Shown in pieces: positions 41,390-52,002 of a DNA stretch of 64,000 bases. The notes below the pieces were generated by a model. The model saw only the letters and a list, made by a program, of their open reading frames with translations. It searched no databases and had not been told where the DNA came from. Source of the DNA: Trichosporon coremiiforme (Eukaryota; Basidiomycota; Tremellomycetes; Trichosporonales; Trichosporonaceae); NCBI GenBank assembly GCA_039545355.1, contig BCJJ01000032.1, positions 62,001-126,000 on the forward strand, in the 5' to 3' direction. Position 1 is the stretch's first letter. Every line of letters starts with the position of its first letter. Position numbers and translations under genes: made by a program.

Positions 41390-42458
41390 TTAAGCCAGGT
41401 TGGTCCAGACACGGATGACGTCCGGCTCCTCCTCCAAACTCTCGATCGCCTTCTCGATCACTTCGGCCTTCTCCTCGATGCCTTCCGGACCGACCTCAAC
41501 GGGGTCGTTGGGGATATACGCAAGCTCTGAGTTGTTGACAGAGTAAAGCGCGTCATGCGGCCCCGAGCTGAGCACTCCCGTGACCGTGCTCAGATCGTTC
41601 GGCGAAGTCACGACCTCCCAGTGTCCCTCGCCGTCCTCTGGGTCGAGCTCCTTCACATCCTCAGCTCCCGCCTCAACGGCCGCGTCGAACAGAGAGTCGA
41701 ACGTTCCCTCACTGCCCTCCTGCGGGCTGAGGCGGATCACACCCTTTCGCTCAAACATGAATGCGACGGGAGCAACGCGCGCACTGGTGTCAGCTTAGCC
41801 CGAGAGTCACAGCAGTCAGATAGACTTACCCTCCCTTGCTCAGCAGCTCCTTCACGCGCGACACAGTTCGGTTCGGGTTGTCCGTGATGCACTCGACAAT
41901 GAACGCGACCTTGCCACCGCCACCCATCGCCTCGAACGTGACTGGCTTACCGGATCCATCGGCCAGCTTACGAGCCTGTTGTCAGCTGGCCGCGACACCT
42001 CCAGCACCGGGACAATCACGGGCTCGAGGCTATGGGCTTATGTTACGTGAAGCCCGTCAGTCCCCACCGCACACTCACCCTCACGAAAGCACCCTCGATG
42101 TTCGCCTTGGGCACACCCGCTTCCTTGGCCGCCGCGAGCGCCTTAGCCAGCCTTGGATTCTTCTCCGGATCGAGTCCGCCAATACGGAACGCGGTGTGCA
42201 CTTCCTGTCTGTCAGCTGAAATTCAACTTCCACGAAGCTGCTCCGCCACAGGTCTAATGAGTGACGCACAGTGAGGATCTTGGAGAACTGCGTTCCACGC
42301 GCAGCGTCGACAGCACCCTTCTTGTGTCGGATCTTGGACCAGCGCGAGTGTCCCGAGGCCACGGAGGCAGTAGTAGACAGAGCGCGGGACGGCCCAACGG
42401 CCTGGGCTAGCCGCGGGGCACTTCGGAGTAGCGGTCGGGAGAAAGAGAGGGCCGACAT
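41390..42458 (-). CDS. DPC29: Mitochondrial TACO1/YebC-family translational activator
   Basis: YebC-family protein that assists mitochondrial translation (mammalian TACO1, yeast Dpc29). Exons 42270-42458, 42079-42204, 41830-41975, 41390-41783; 855 nt, 284 residues, in phase. The N-terminus (MSALSFSRPLLRSAPRLAQA) is Arg/Ser-rich without acidic residues, fitting a mitochondrial presequence, followed by SGHSRWSKIRHKKGAVDAAR, the YebC signature, and FSKILT joined to EVHTAFRIGGLDPEKNPRLA. MGGGGKVAFIVECITDNPNR and the C-terminal VWTNLA are also typical. Donors include one gtgcgt. Divergent from RRP46 with 401 bp between start codons. Confidence 0.95.
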
Positions 42459-42859
42459 TGGTTTGGAGATGGCAAGGATGGTGTGGAAAGGAAGACAGGC
42501 AGTGTCCGGAAATGCGCAACGAGAGGTCCGGGTGACGAAAGAAAAGTGGAGGTCTCGAGTCTCGCCGATCACTGCACCGTGCGGACCAACAGTGACATCT
42601 CGTTTTCCTTCCCTCGCTTCTAAACGGATGCAAGAATGCAGAATTATGTGAGCTTTTTAGTTCTTCTCTCGTTGCATTCTTCACTTCGACCCATCAGAGA
42701 GCTTATGCATCATCACGGTTGTTACACGAATGATTCTTCCTCAACACAGAGTGGAGGCAGCCAATGGTGGAGGTCCGTCACGTGATTCGTCCAAAGATTC
42801 GAGCGCGAGGACATTGCATCACCACTATCGACCCTCTCACAACAACACACCAAGCAGCA
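42459..42859. other. Divergent promoter of DPC29 and RRP46
   Basis: 401 bp between divergent start codons, without another gene or a clear TATA box. Confidence 0.6.
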
Positions 42860-43808
42860 ATGAGATCAGACGGACGGACAGACGACACCCTGCGACCGCT
42901 GCAGGTCCGACTCGGCGAGCTCTCCCGCGCAGACGGCAGTGGACGATTCGGCTTTGGTGCGTGTTCCCTCAAGTCCTCCCCCGTTCCTAACATCCCCGTC
43001 CTGCATCGTGATCCTCTCACCCAGCCTTCGCTTCAGCTGCATGGACGGAGCAGATCAGCTGACATCAGGCCCCTCCGCTGCCCTCGCCTCCTTCACGGGA
43101 CCCACCGAGATCCGCCTCCGTGAGGAGCAGCTCTCGCAAGCAACGCTCGAGCTAGTCCACCGCCCACTGGAGGGTGTGGCCGGCGTCCAGTCCCGGGCGC
43201 TCGAGGACAACCTCACTGCCGTCTTCGAGCCGCTCTTGAACCTGCGCGCGTTCCCGCGTTCGCTGTGCCAAATTGTCGTGCAGGGCCTCGCACCCGCCCC
43301 CGCCGCTTATCCGAGCTCATCGCCGTTCGGCGCCCCGTCGCAACGCAATGGGTGGCCGCGAGACTCTAACGCTGACGAGGACGAGGATATGGACGGAGAG
43401 CAGACAGAGGAGACTGGCAGCCCGTTGGCGGGGTACAGCTTCTCTGGCCGGGCGGCGGCACTGAATGCCGCGTCGCTGGCTACACTGCATGCCGGCTCCG
43501 TGGGTCTGAGGGCGTTCCCGCTCGCTGTGTCGCTCGCTCTTACGGATGATGGCGACATGCTCGTCGACCCGACACTGGATGAGGAGACGAGTGCGCAGGC
43601 CCGGTTCGGATTTGGATGGGCTTTCGGAACCGGTATCTCGAGCAAGAAGGAGAGTGGTGAGGACGAAGAGGCGGAGCTGGTCTGGGCCGAGGCGGAGGGT
43701 GACTTCACCAAGCTCGAGTTTGATGCCGCCCGAACGCTCAGCAGGCGGAAGGCGGAGGAGGTGCTCGACTTTGTCAAGGAAAAGGTCGGGGAGTACTTTG
43801 AGCAGTAG
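42860..43808 (+). CDS. RRP46: Exosome core subunit RRP46 (RNase PH fold)
   Basis: Component of the six-subunit RNase PH-like ring of the RNA exosome; structural, not catalytic, in eukaryotes. Exons 42860-42956 and 43069-43808; 837 nt, 278 residues. The start MRSDGRTDDTLRPLQVRLGE, then LSRADGSGRFGFG joined to PSAALASFTGPTEIRLREEQ, is the RNase PH N-terminal pattern. Later parts RALEDNLTAVFEPLLNLRAF, QIVVQGL, AALNAASLATLHAG and DGDMLVDPTLDEE also fit. An acidic insert (NADEDEDMDGEQTEE) interrupts the domain. It converges on GatA with a 112-bp gap. Confidence 0.94.
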
Positions 43809-43920
43809 ATCTTAGAGTAATGTACGATATATGCCATGCTGATTGATTGTCTACTAGTCTAGTATGCTGTCTACTTATTGGTGTTCCATGGATGGGAATC
43901 CGCGCTGCACGCTCGGAAGC

Positions 43921-45412
43921 TCACTTCTGCTGCCTCCATCGCTCGATGCCTCGTCCGAGCTCGAACACAGTCTTCTCACTACCCCATGGTCCCGTGACTG
44001 ATGTGCCGACAGGCCAGCCCTCCCTCGTCCCACTCGGGACCGACATACCCGGCAATCCCGCCAGAGAGGCAGGCACAGTAAGCACGTCCTGGAGGTACTC
44101 CGCACCCGGAACGCCCTCGGCGTCCTTCCCATCTACACGAGGGGCAATGCCGACCGCCGTTGGCGTGAGGATAGCGTCCACGCACCCGAACACATGGTCA
44201 AAGTCGGCCTGCACCTGTCGCCGGAGGTGGAGAGCCTTCAAGTACGAGTTGCGGAAAGCGTCGGCGGTCAACGCATAGGTGCCGGCGAGGATACGCTTGC
44301 GGGTCTCTTCGCCAAAGCCTTCTGTCCTGAGGCGCTTTCGGCGCTCGACTCCGCTCTCTCCGGCAACATCGGGGGATTCAGGACCGTACCACGACCCGCC
44401 GAAACGTCCCAGGTTCGACGCCGCCTCTGCCGCGGAGAGAACGTAGTACGCCGGGAGGGCGAGGCGGAGACTCGGCATTGTCAGCGCGAACAGTTCAGCG
44501 CCTTCGGAGCGCAGGAACTCGAGGAGGGAGGGGTCGACTTGTTCACAGCCCTTGGCGTGGGTCTGGATCGGGAGACCGATACGGAGGCCTTTCAAGGAGG
44601 AAGGAGGCTCGTGGAGGGAAGATCGCCGCTCGGCCGATGCACACGTCATGTCGTGCCCGTCTGGGGCGGAGATGACGTCGAACACGGCCTCGACGTCTGT
44701 GACGTTACCAGCGAGCACGCCCACGGTATCCAAACTGTCGGCGTAGGCGACTACGCCGTGCCGAGAGACCAAGCCGTAGCTTGGCTTCAGGCCGACAACA
44801 CCGCAGTACGCCGCGGGGAGACGTACGCTGCCCCCCGTATCCGTTCCGAGAGCACTGAGATGTTAGCTGACAACACAAACTTGCAGCTTCCCGATCGTTA
44901 CACTTACGCCCATGAGGAACCATCCGCGACGGCGGCGGCCGAGCCACCAGAACTTCCACCCGTCACACGAGGCTCTGAGGTTTCCAGGCCTGCAGGATTA
45001 TGGGGAGCTCCCCAGTCGTGACGCATGTGCAGGTTCGCACTGCCCATGCCAAACGCATCGAGCTTGGTCTTGCCGCTGATGTGCGCGCCGGCATCGACAA
45101 GGCGACGCACGCATGTAGCGTCGTACGGAGGGACATAGCCTGGTCGTCAGCTTGTAAATCACCTCGGAAGCTGAGCAGTGATGACTCACCGTCAAGAATG
45201 TCCGAGCCGCAAGTGGTCGGTGCGCCGGAGTAGCTAATGTTGTCTTTGATCGCGATGCGTCGTCCAGCGAGGGGACCTGGCAGGTTAGAAAGAACAGAAA
45301 CATAGTACCCACCACTCGACGGGCCAGGCTGGGCGGGATTAACCCAGCAGTAGGGCGAGGGAGTGCCGGCAACGGCGGTAGCGCCTGAGAGGCGTACGAG
45401 AGAGCGCTGCAT
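43921..45412 (-). CDS. HER2: Mitochondrial glutamyl-tRNA(Gln) amidotransferase subunit A (GatA)
   Basis: Amidase subunit that releases ammonia from Gln to convert Glu-tRNA(Gln) to Gln-tRNA(Gln) in mitochondria. Exons 45313-45412, 45190-45276, 44908-45139, 43921-44854; 1353 nt, 450 residues. The amidase signature is complete: Lys44 in RRIAIKDN, the [12 protein letters not shown] block at 123-134, and the nucleophile Ser149 in [25 protein letters not shown] and [20 protein letters not shown] are GatA-specific rather than general amidase. The first intron (45277-45312) is 36 nt with a gtgggt donor; a gtact donor 4 nt inside it would break frame. The other GatCAB subunits are not in this window. 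Confidence 0.95.
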
Positions 45413-46226
45413 GTAGTTGTGTTTGTGCAGTCAGTAATGTTGGTCCGGGGTCATGCACCACTTGTCGCGAGTGGACCTCAGCGGTGGAGGTCGATGGTCG
45501 CCCAGCAATGAGGTGTGCCTGCGGCGAATCGGCGTTTTGGTTGTTGGCAGATTGTGCGGTGTCGCATGGTCTGCACCCAGACGCTGGGCCACCACTGGGC
45601 GCAGGGCAGCGTCAGGCAGGCATGTCACAGTCAAGGTCACTGGTCAAGGTCGGCAACACTTGCTGCATAGTCGAACACCACCTCGTCAACACCCATCTCC
45701 CCGGCGTCGCCTGTTCGCCTAATCCCCTCCCACACCCCTCGAACAACCCCACCACCCCGCTCGCGCCGCCGACATCCCCGCCACGGCTTCGGCATCAGCG
45801 AGTTACCACCCCCGCTACCTACTCCACCCCGCTGTGTCCACCGCCAAGAGTCAGCATCAGTGTCCTTCCTCTCAACAGGGCAGGCCTTCGACTCCCGTTG
45901 CCGCTCCGACTTCCCCTCCAGGCGTGCGTCTGCCTCGACTGATCGATCCCGTGCAACATCCCCGGACGTCCCGAGGGTGCACACGGTGAAGCTAGGTAAG
46001 TGCAAGCCAAGCTGCAAGCACCCTGTCGCCACCCCCCGACCGCGTCGACTGCGACCTTCATCAGTCTGGCACTCCGACCCGATCTGTACGGTCGCGTCGG
46101 TTGGATCCGTGGACTGCGGTCTTATTGTTGCTCGCGTTCCCTGCGCCTGCAGCGCGTGTGCACCGGTGCCAGCGCCCTCTCCCTTCGCCGTCGCACTGCT
46201 GACGCAAGCCGCAGTCTCCACCTCGC
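45413..46226. other. Divergent promoter region of GatA and NST1
   Basis: 814 bp. A gtaagt near 45994 on the plus strand may be the donor of a 5' UTR intron of NST1. No independent gene is seen. Confidence 0.45.
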
Positions 46227-49200
46227 ATGTCCTCCCAGCCGGCCGCTAACGCAGCTACGACCGGCATCTCCAAGTCGGCGGCCAAGAAGCGGGCCAAGAA
46301 GGCAGCAAAGGCCCTCGCTGCTAGCAGAGAGGGTTCCGCGGTTGCTGGCACCGCCGCCAGTGACGACTTCGCCTCTGCTCCTTCGCTCGACGCCGCCAAG
46401 CTGGCGTTCTCTGCCGCCGTAGGACCGTACCCCGACGCCGCCAGCTTCAACTACTACGACGACGCTGCCGACGCTCACCTTCACCCCGCAACAGCCGGCT
46501 TAGTCTCTGGTCCCAGGCAGGATCAGTTCAGCTTCGCCTCGTACGCCTTTGGCGACCGCAACCTTGTTCCTCAGGCGAACGGCAGCCCCTTCGGTGGCTT
46601 GTCACAGTCCATCAACATCACTCACGAAGACCTCCTCGAGACCGCCAACGAACTCTGGAAAAGGATGGGAGAGACTGCCTACGGCGAGGACGACCCATAC
46701 TGGTCGTCGTTGCCGCCCCATGTGCGCCAGTTCATCCGCGAGGCGATTCCGTTCAACGGGCTGAGCAACACGTCGAATGATCCGCAGGCGACTCAAAAGG
46801 ACCTCTACGCCATGGCTCAACGCATAGTGCATGCTGCGAGCCAGGGCATGGGGCTCCAGGGCGTCGGTTCCAACTTATTATCACAGGTGAACGGCCGCGC
46901 GTCCCATCTCCAGCCGAGTATCGCGGAGGACCTTGGTTTCCATCGACACCCTGACGCCGCTACCGGACAGGAAGATGATTTCGAGGACGAGGAGGAGTTC
47001 GAGGAGGAGCACGACTTCCATGTTCAACCCAACGGCGACAGCGCGCCTAAAAAGAAGAACAAGAAGAAGAAGAAAAAGAACAACTCGAGCGCGAACCACA
47101 GCGACCCTCCCCCGGCTGCGCTGCCACCCCCGGCCGTGCGACAACCCCCGCGACAACCTGTTCCCCCACAACCTCCTGTGCAACAGCCTTCTCTCAACCC
47201 CCCACCTCCCCCAGTGACCCCGGTACCGACTCAACCTCCTCCGAGTTCTCGCGCCGCTGGCAAGCAACCCATGACCCACGCTCCTGCCCCAACAGCCAAC
47301 CCGGTTCCGCGGTCTGTGCGTGCCGCTGGCAAGGCTCCTGTCTCAGCATCGGCGCACACGCACCATCACACCCACGCCCCGTCGACGAAGTCTGTCGGCA
47401 AGGGCAAGGCTGCTGCGAGTCAGGCGCCGACGAAAGTCTGGCAAACGGCATCAGCGGAGGAGCGCGAGCACATCACTGAGTTCTGGCTTGGTCTCAGTGA
47501 TGCCGAGCGACGCGATTTGCTGCAGATTGAGAAGGACGCGGTGCTGCGCCGCATGAAGGAGCAGCAACGCCATTCCTGCAGCTGCGCAGTCTGCGGGAGG
47601 AAGAAGGTCAACATCGAGAAGGAGCTCGACCAGCTGTACGAGCAGTACTATGAGGAGCTGGAGCGGTACACAGCCCTCCAGCGCAACTCTGCTAGGCACC
47701 CCGATTGTCCGCCTCCACCGGGCGCCGGGCCGTTCCCAGGCAGCGTCGAACTCGACCCGAGCGGCCAGCTTCTCAAGTTCGACCACCTCGCACCGAATCC
47801 CGCACATCAGCATAATCTCGACAGCAGCGACGAATATGACGATGACGAGTATGACGACGAGGACGAAGATCTGGACGATGACGACATTGCAAGCGACGAT
47901 GTCGAAGTCGACTTCCCACTGCGCAAGGGAGGATCCAAGCCACTCGGCCCGAAGGCTGACTCTGGTGATGACTTCTTTGGATTCGGATCTTCACTCGCGA
48001 CCATCAAAGGAATCATCACAGTTGCCGACGATCTACTGAAGAACGACGGCATGAAGTTCTTGGAGATGATGGAGCAACTCGCCGTCAAGCGTGTCGCCCG
48101 CGAGGAGCTCAACATTCGCGAGCTGCAGAACCTGGACATTAACGATGTGCAGGAGGAGACTGACGAGGATGATGACGATGACGACATCTCCGAGTCGCAG
48201 CGCGTGAATGAAGGGCGCCGCATGTTCGCCATTTTTGCCGCGCGCATGTTCGAGCAGCGAGTACTTCAAGCCTATCGCGAGCGCGTCGCCAAGCAGCGCG
48301 AGGAGCAGCTGCTCCGCGAACTCGAGATGGAGGAGGAGGGCAAGCGTGCCAAGGAGGAGAAGAAGGCTAAGGAAGCCCAGAAGAAGAAGGACAAGAAGCG
48401 GTAAGCTCGAACGCGGGTGTCAACAGCTAATGATCAGCGCTCAGAAACAGCGACAGGACGAGGAGCGTGCCGCCCGCGAGGCAGCTCTCGCCGAGGAGCA
48501 GCGACTGGCGAAACTCAAGGCTCAGGAAGACGCTCGCGAGCGTCAGCGCAAGCAAGAGGAGGAACGCCAGCGCCGTGAGGCCGTCAAGCGCGCAGCCCAG
48601 GAAGAGGCTGCCCGCAAGGAGGCCGAGCGCAAGAAGCGCCAGGAAGAGCAACGCGCCCGCGAGGAAGAGGCTGCTCGCAAGACACGCGAACGCGAAGAGA
48701 AGGCCCGCAAGGAGCGCGAGGCTCGCGAGCGCGAAGCCAAGGAGAAGGAGCGCCGCGAGAAGGAGGAGAAGGAGCGCATGGCCAAGGAACGCGCCGAGAA
48801 GGAGCGTGCCGCCAAGGAGGCTCGCGAGAAGGCCGAGAAGGAGAGGCAGGCCAAGCTCGAGGAGGAGCGACAGGAGAAGCAGCGTCGTGAGGAGGCCGCT
48901 CGTCGCGAGCGAGACGCCGCTGAGCAGAAGAAGATTATCGCTGCTCAGCAGGCTGCTCGCGAGAAGGCTGCTGCCGACAAGGCGGCGGCTGAGAAGAGCG
49001 CGAAGGCCGCCCGCGAGAAGACCGCTGCTGCGTCTGTTCGTCCTCCCCAGGCTGGCAAGGCTAGTACCACGCCTGCTACGCCCGCCGGTTCTCGTAACGG
49101 ACCTACTCCTCCAGGACTGCTCTCCTCGCCCCCGACTCCTGGTGCCGGCCGTGGACCTCCCGTCCGCAGCGCCCCTCCCAAGACTCCTCAAGGCTTCTAC

Positions 49201-50181
49201 TCTGCGCCCGGCAGCCAGCCGGTTCCGATGGCGAGCTACGGCTCTCGCCCTCCTGCGCCCTACCCGACATACGGACGACCGCCGTACCCCTCGCAGTCGC
49301 CGGTGTTCCCGGCTCCTCAGGGCAACGGCGGTATGATCCATGGCGGACCTCTGAACGCGTCGCCCTCGACGTCCCGCTTCGGTGAGAGCTTTGACCAGTT
49401 CGACTCCAGCCGCCCCGTTGGATTCCCTGGCTCCAAGCCTCCTTCCCGCAGCCTGTCCACCGAGGACCCCTTCCGGGCTCCTGGTGCCCCCGCACCGCCT
49501 CCCATCGGACAGCGCCTCTCGTCACAGCCCTCGCTGTTCGGCGACGACCACGAGTTCTTCGGACCTGCCGACCCGATTGGCCCTCCTGGACCGATTGGTA
49601 GTCGCGTGCCCTCCGGCTCATTCGACCCTCCCGGTATCTCGATTCCTGGGGGCTCGGCCGCTCCTGGCGCACCTGCTGGACCACCGACGGGTGGACCCAG
49701 CCCTGTCGGCGCTGGCCGTGCGCCGTCACCGCCTGCGCCTGGACAGGTCCTGGGCTCAGCCGCGCTCGGCGAGGACGACGAGATTGTCCAGCCCGCTCGC
49801 CGCAGCAACTCGTCCGGCTGGAAGATGTCGGCGCCCGGCGCCGGCCGGTGGTCGACCGCGCCGCCGAACATTTGGCAGAACAACTCGTGGGGTGGCGGTC
49901 CCGCTCTAAGCCCCGTTGTGCCCGGCGTTCCGCCCGTCGGCGGCGTCGGCAGTCTCGGCGGCATGGGCAACCGCTTCCCGAGCCCGTCTGCACCGAGTGT
50001 GCCCGGGTTACCTGGCGGCGGGCTCAGCCCGATCGGGGCACCGCCCGGAGGCAGTGCGCTGTCTCCGGGACCGCAGCAGCAGCAGCAGCAAGCGCCCGAC
50101 TTCCCTCCCGGCCTTGACAGGCGCTTCCAGGGCTTCCCGCAGGGAAACTACAGCGTTTTCGGTCCTCCTGGAGGACACTAG
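46227..50181 (+). CDS. NST1: NST1-family stress-response protein
   Basis: Homolog of Nst1, a negative regulator of salt tolerance in budding yeast that acts in stress-granule and splicing-linked contexts. Exons 46227-48400 and 48438-50181 (intron 37 nt); 1305 residues. Features in order: basic N-terminus (AAKKRAKKAAKALAASREG), an Nst1-type block (LLETANELWKRMGETAYGED, DPYWSSLPPHVRQFIREAIP), Lys-rich and Pro-rich linkers, a block with FWLGLSDAERRDLLQIEKDA and CSCAVCGRKK, a very acidic tract (residues about 530-560), then a long Arg/Glu/Lys coiled coil spanning the exon junction, and a Pro/Gly-rich tail with poly-Gln. The order is that of fungal Nst1. The short intron is needed to join the two halves of the coiled coil. 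Confidence 0.93.
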
Positions 50182-50486
50182 GCATCCCCTCCATTGATGC
50201 ATGTGATGAGCAGTGTTTCTACATATGTTGCATGGTGACGTTACTGACGATGAAGCTTGACGGCACTTGTTGATTGTCGCGTGGTGATATGGTGATAATT
50301 AAGAGGTGCCTGACGAGATCTCGGTTCCCCCGCGTGATCTCCGGCCCGCTCATAACCGATGCCCGGCCCACCGTCAGTCAGTCACCTGGAGACAGTGATA
50401 ATGACTCATGTCACGAGCTTTCTCATAACACGCGTTCCTCCCAGCTCTTCATCCACGACACCTCTTAACCCAACAGCACCGCCAGC
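50182..50486. other. Intergenic: NST1 3' and NAT 5' region
   Basis: 305 bp. Nothing beyond 3' UTR and a short CT-rich leader is seen. Confidence 0.6.
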
Positions 50487-51356
50487 ATGTCTCTCGGCGA
50501 CCGCTACCTGAACCTCCTCGGCCTCGAGCGTCCAGCCAAGCTAGACCTCGCCTCGCTCACGACAATCCTGCACGCGCACCTCCGCGCCTTCCCCTTCGAG
50601 AACGTGACCCCCTTCTCCGGCATCCCCGTCAGCATCGATTCGGAGGACATCTACGCCAAGTTCGCCTCCGGCCGGGGCGGGTACTGCATGGAGCACCACC
50701 AGCTGTGCCAGCCCGCGCTGGCCGATCTAGGCTTCCAGGCAGAGAGGCAGATGGCCCGCGTCTACATCGGAACGAACACGGAAGCCTTGGGCCAGACACA
50801 CCAAGTGACCCTCGTCACGCTCGACGACAAGACGTACATCTTCGACCCCGGGTTTGGGACCACCACGCCCAAGTCCCCGCTCTGCATCACGTCTGGCCCC
50901 GAGCCGCAGAAGAACGAGTGGCAAACCCTGCGCGTCATCCCAGTCACGCACGACGTGGTGGAGAAAATCGGCGCAGCAAAAATAGGCGAGGACGTGCATC
51001 TCGTCATCGAGAGCGAGTTCGACGGAAACTGGGTGCCACAGTACGGGCTCACGCGTCCCGGTGCCGTGACCGCGGACATTGAGGCTTTCAACTGGTGGAT
51101 TTGCACCTATCCCCAGTCCAACTTCGTGACGGGGCTCATGTGCGCGACGTGGAACGGGGACGACGACAGGGTCACGATCGGAGGACGGTTTGTCAAGAAA
51201 CGCTCGCCGGGGAAGCCGGATCAGGTCGCTGTCATGGACTCGGAGGAGGATGCGCGCAAGTGGCTCGTGCAGGAGATGGGGCTGAAGCTGAGCGAGGAGG
51301 AACTGAGGAGGTGTTGGGAGAAACTGGCCACGCTGCCGAGACCGGAGATCAAGTAG
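50487..51356 (+). CDS. Arylamine N-acetyltransferase (NAT)
   Basis: Transfers acetyl (or malonyl) groups from CoA to arylamines and hydrazines; a xenobiotic-detoxifying enzyme. Intronless, 289 residues, close to the usual 260-290. The Cys-His-Asp triad is visible: Cys67 in SGRGGYCMEHHQL, His105 in LGQTHQVTLV, Asp120 in YIFDPGFG. HLRAFPFENVTPFSGIPVSI is the typical N-terminal NAT block. The catalytic GGYC is followed by MEHH rather than FEQN. The gene follows NST1 in the same direction. NATs are patchily distributed in fungi and resemble bacterial ones, so acquisition by transfer is possible but unproven here. Confidence 0.93.
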   Translation: MSLGDRYLNLLGLERPAKLDLASLTTILHAHLRAFPFENVTPFSGIPVSIDSEDIYAKFASGRGGYCMEHHQLCQPALADLGFQAERQMARVYIGTNTEALGQTHQVTLVTLDDKTYIFDPGFGTTTPKSPLCITSGPEPQKNEWQTLRVIPVTHDVVEKIGAAKIGEDVHLVIESEFDGNWVPQYGLTRPGAVTADIEAFNWWICTYPQSNFVTGLMCATWNGDDDRVTIGGRFVKKRSPGKPDQVAVMDSEEDARKWLVQEMGLKLSEEELRRCWEKLATLPRPEIK

Positions 51357-51946
51357 ACGGAAATGTATTAGGTAGAAAGTTGGATGGGCGATGACGGAAT
51401 CGGGGACGGTGTGGCGGGTGACTAAGCATGCTCACGACAGGCGACGACGTACACGAGGTACAGCGGAGATGGAGGGCTTGGCGGAGGGAGTGATGGAGGC
51501 TATGTCACGAGCACGACGGGACGGCCAGACGGTCACCTCTCGGATCGAAAGACACCCCGGCTTCGGCGAGCGATAGCGAGTCTGCATCAACTCCGCTTAA
51601 GGCGGACAGAGCACAGAACAGAGAATCCAAGACGACGGCATCGCATGGCACTTTTGCGGCTTGGGGGCCCTATAACCCAATACTCGACACACGAGACCCG
51701 CAACATGCAACACGCAACACGCCCCATTCTCCAGGAGCCATAAAGTCGTCGCAACAGTCGTTGCAGCGCTAGGTCCGCTGGTCCAGCGCACCTTGCCAGC
51801 TGACAGACGGGGATGAAGGGGTGCGTGTTAGGTCACAGCCAGCCGTAGAGGGAATTTGACGGTATAGAGTCTGACAGTGTGACGCGCCTGACTGCCAAGG
51901 GGGTTGTGCACCGTCAGAACATGAACGGCGCGGAGGATCCCGAAAC

Positions 51947-52002
51947 GGAAGAACGTGATTTTCGGCGAGGTCATGGAAGAACGTGACTTTCGGCGAGGTC
52001 AT
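51947..52002. repeat. 28-nt tandem duplication, two copies
   Basis: Copies at 51947-51974 and 51975-52002, each beginning ggaagaacgtga and ending cggcgaggtcat, with one mismatch between them. In non-coding DNA. Confidence 0.95.
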
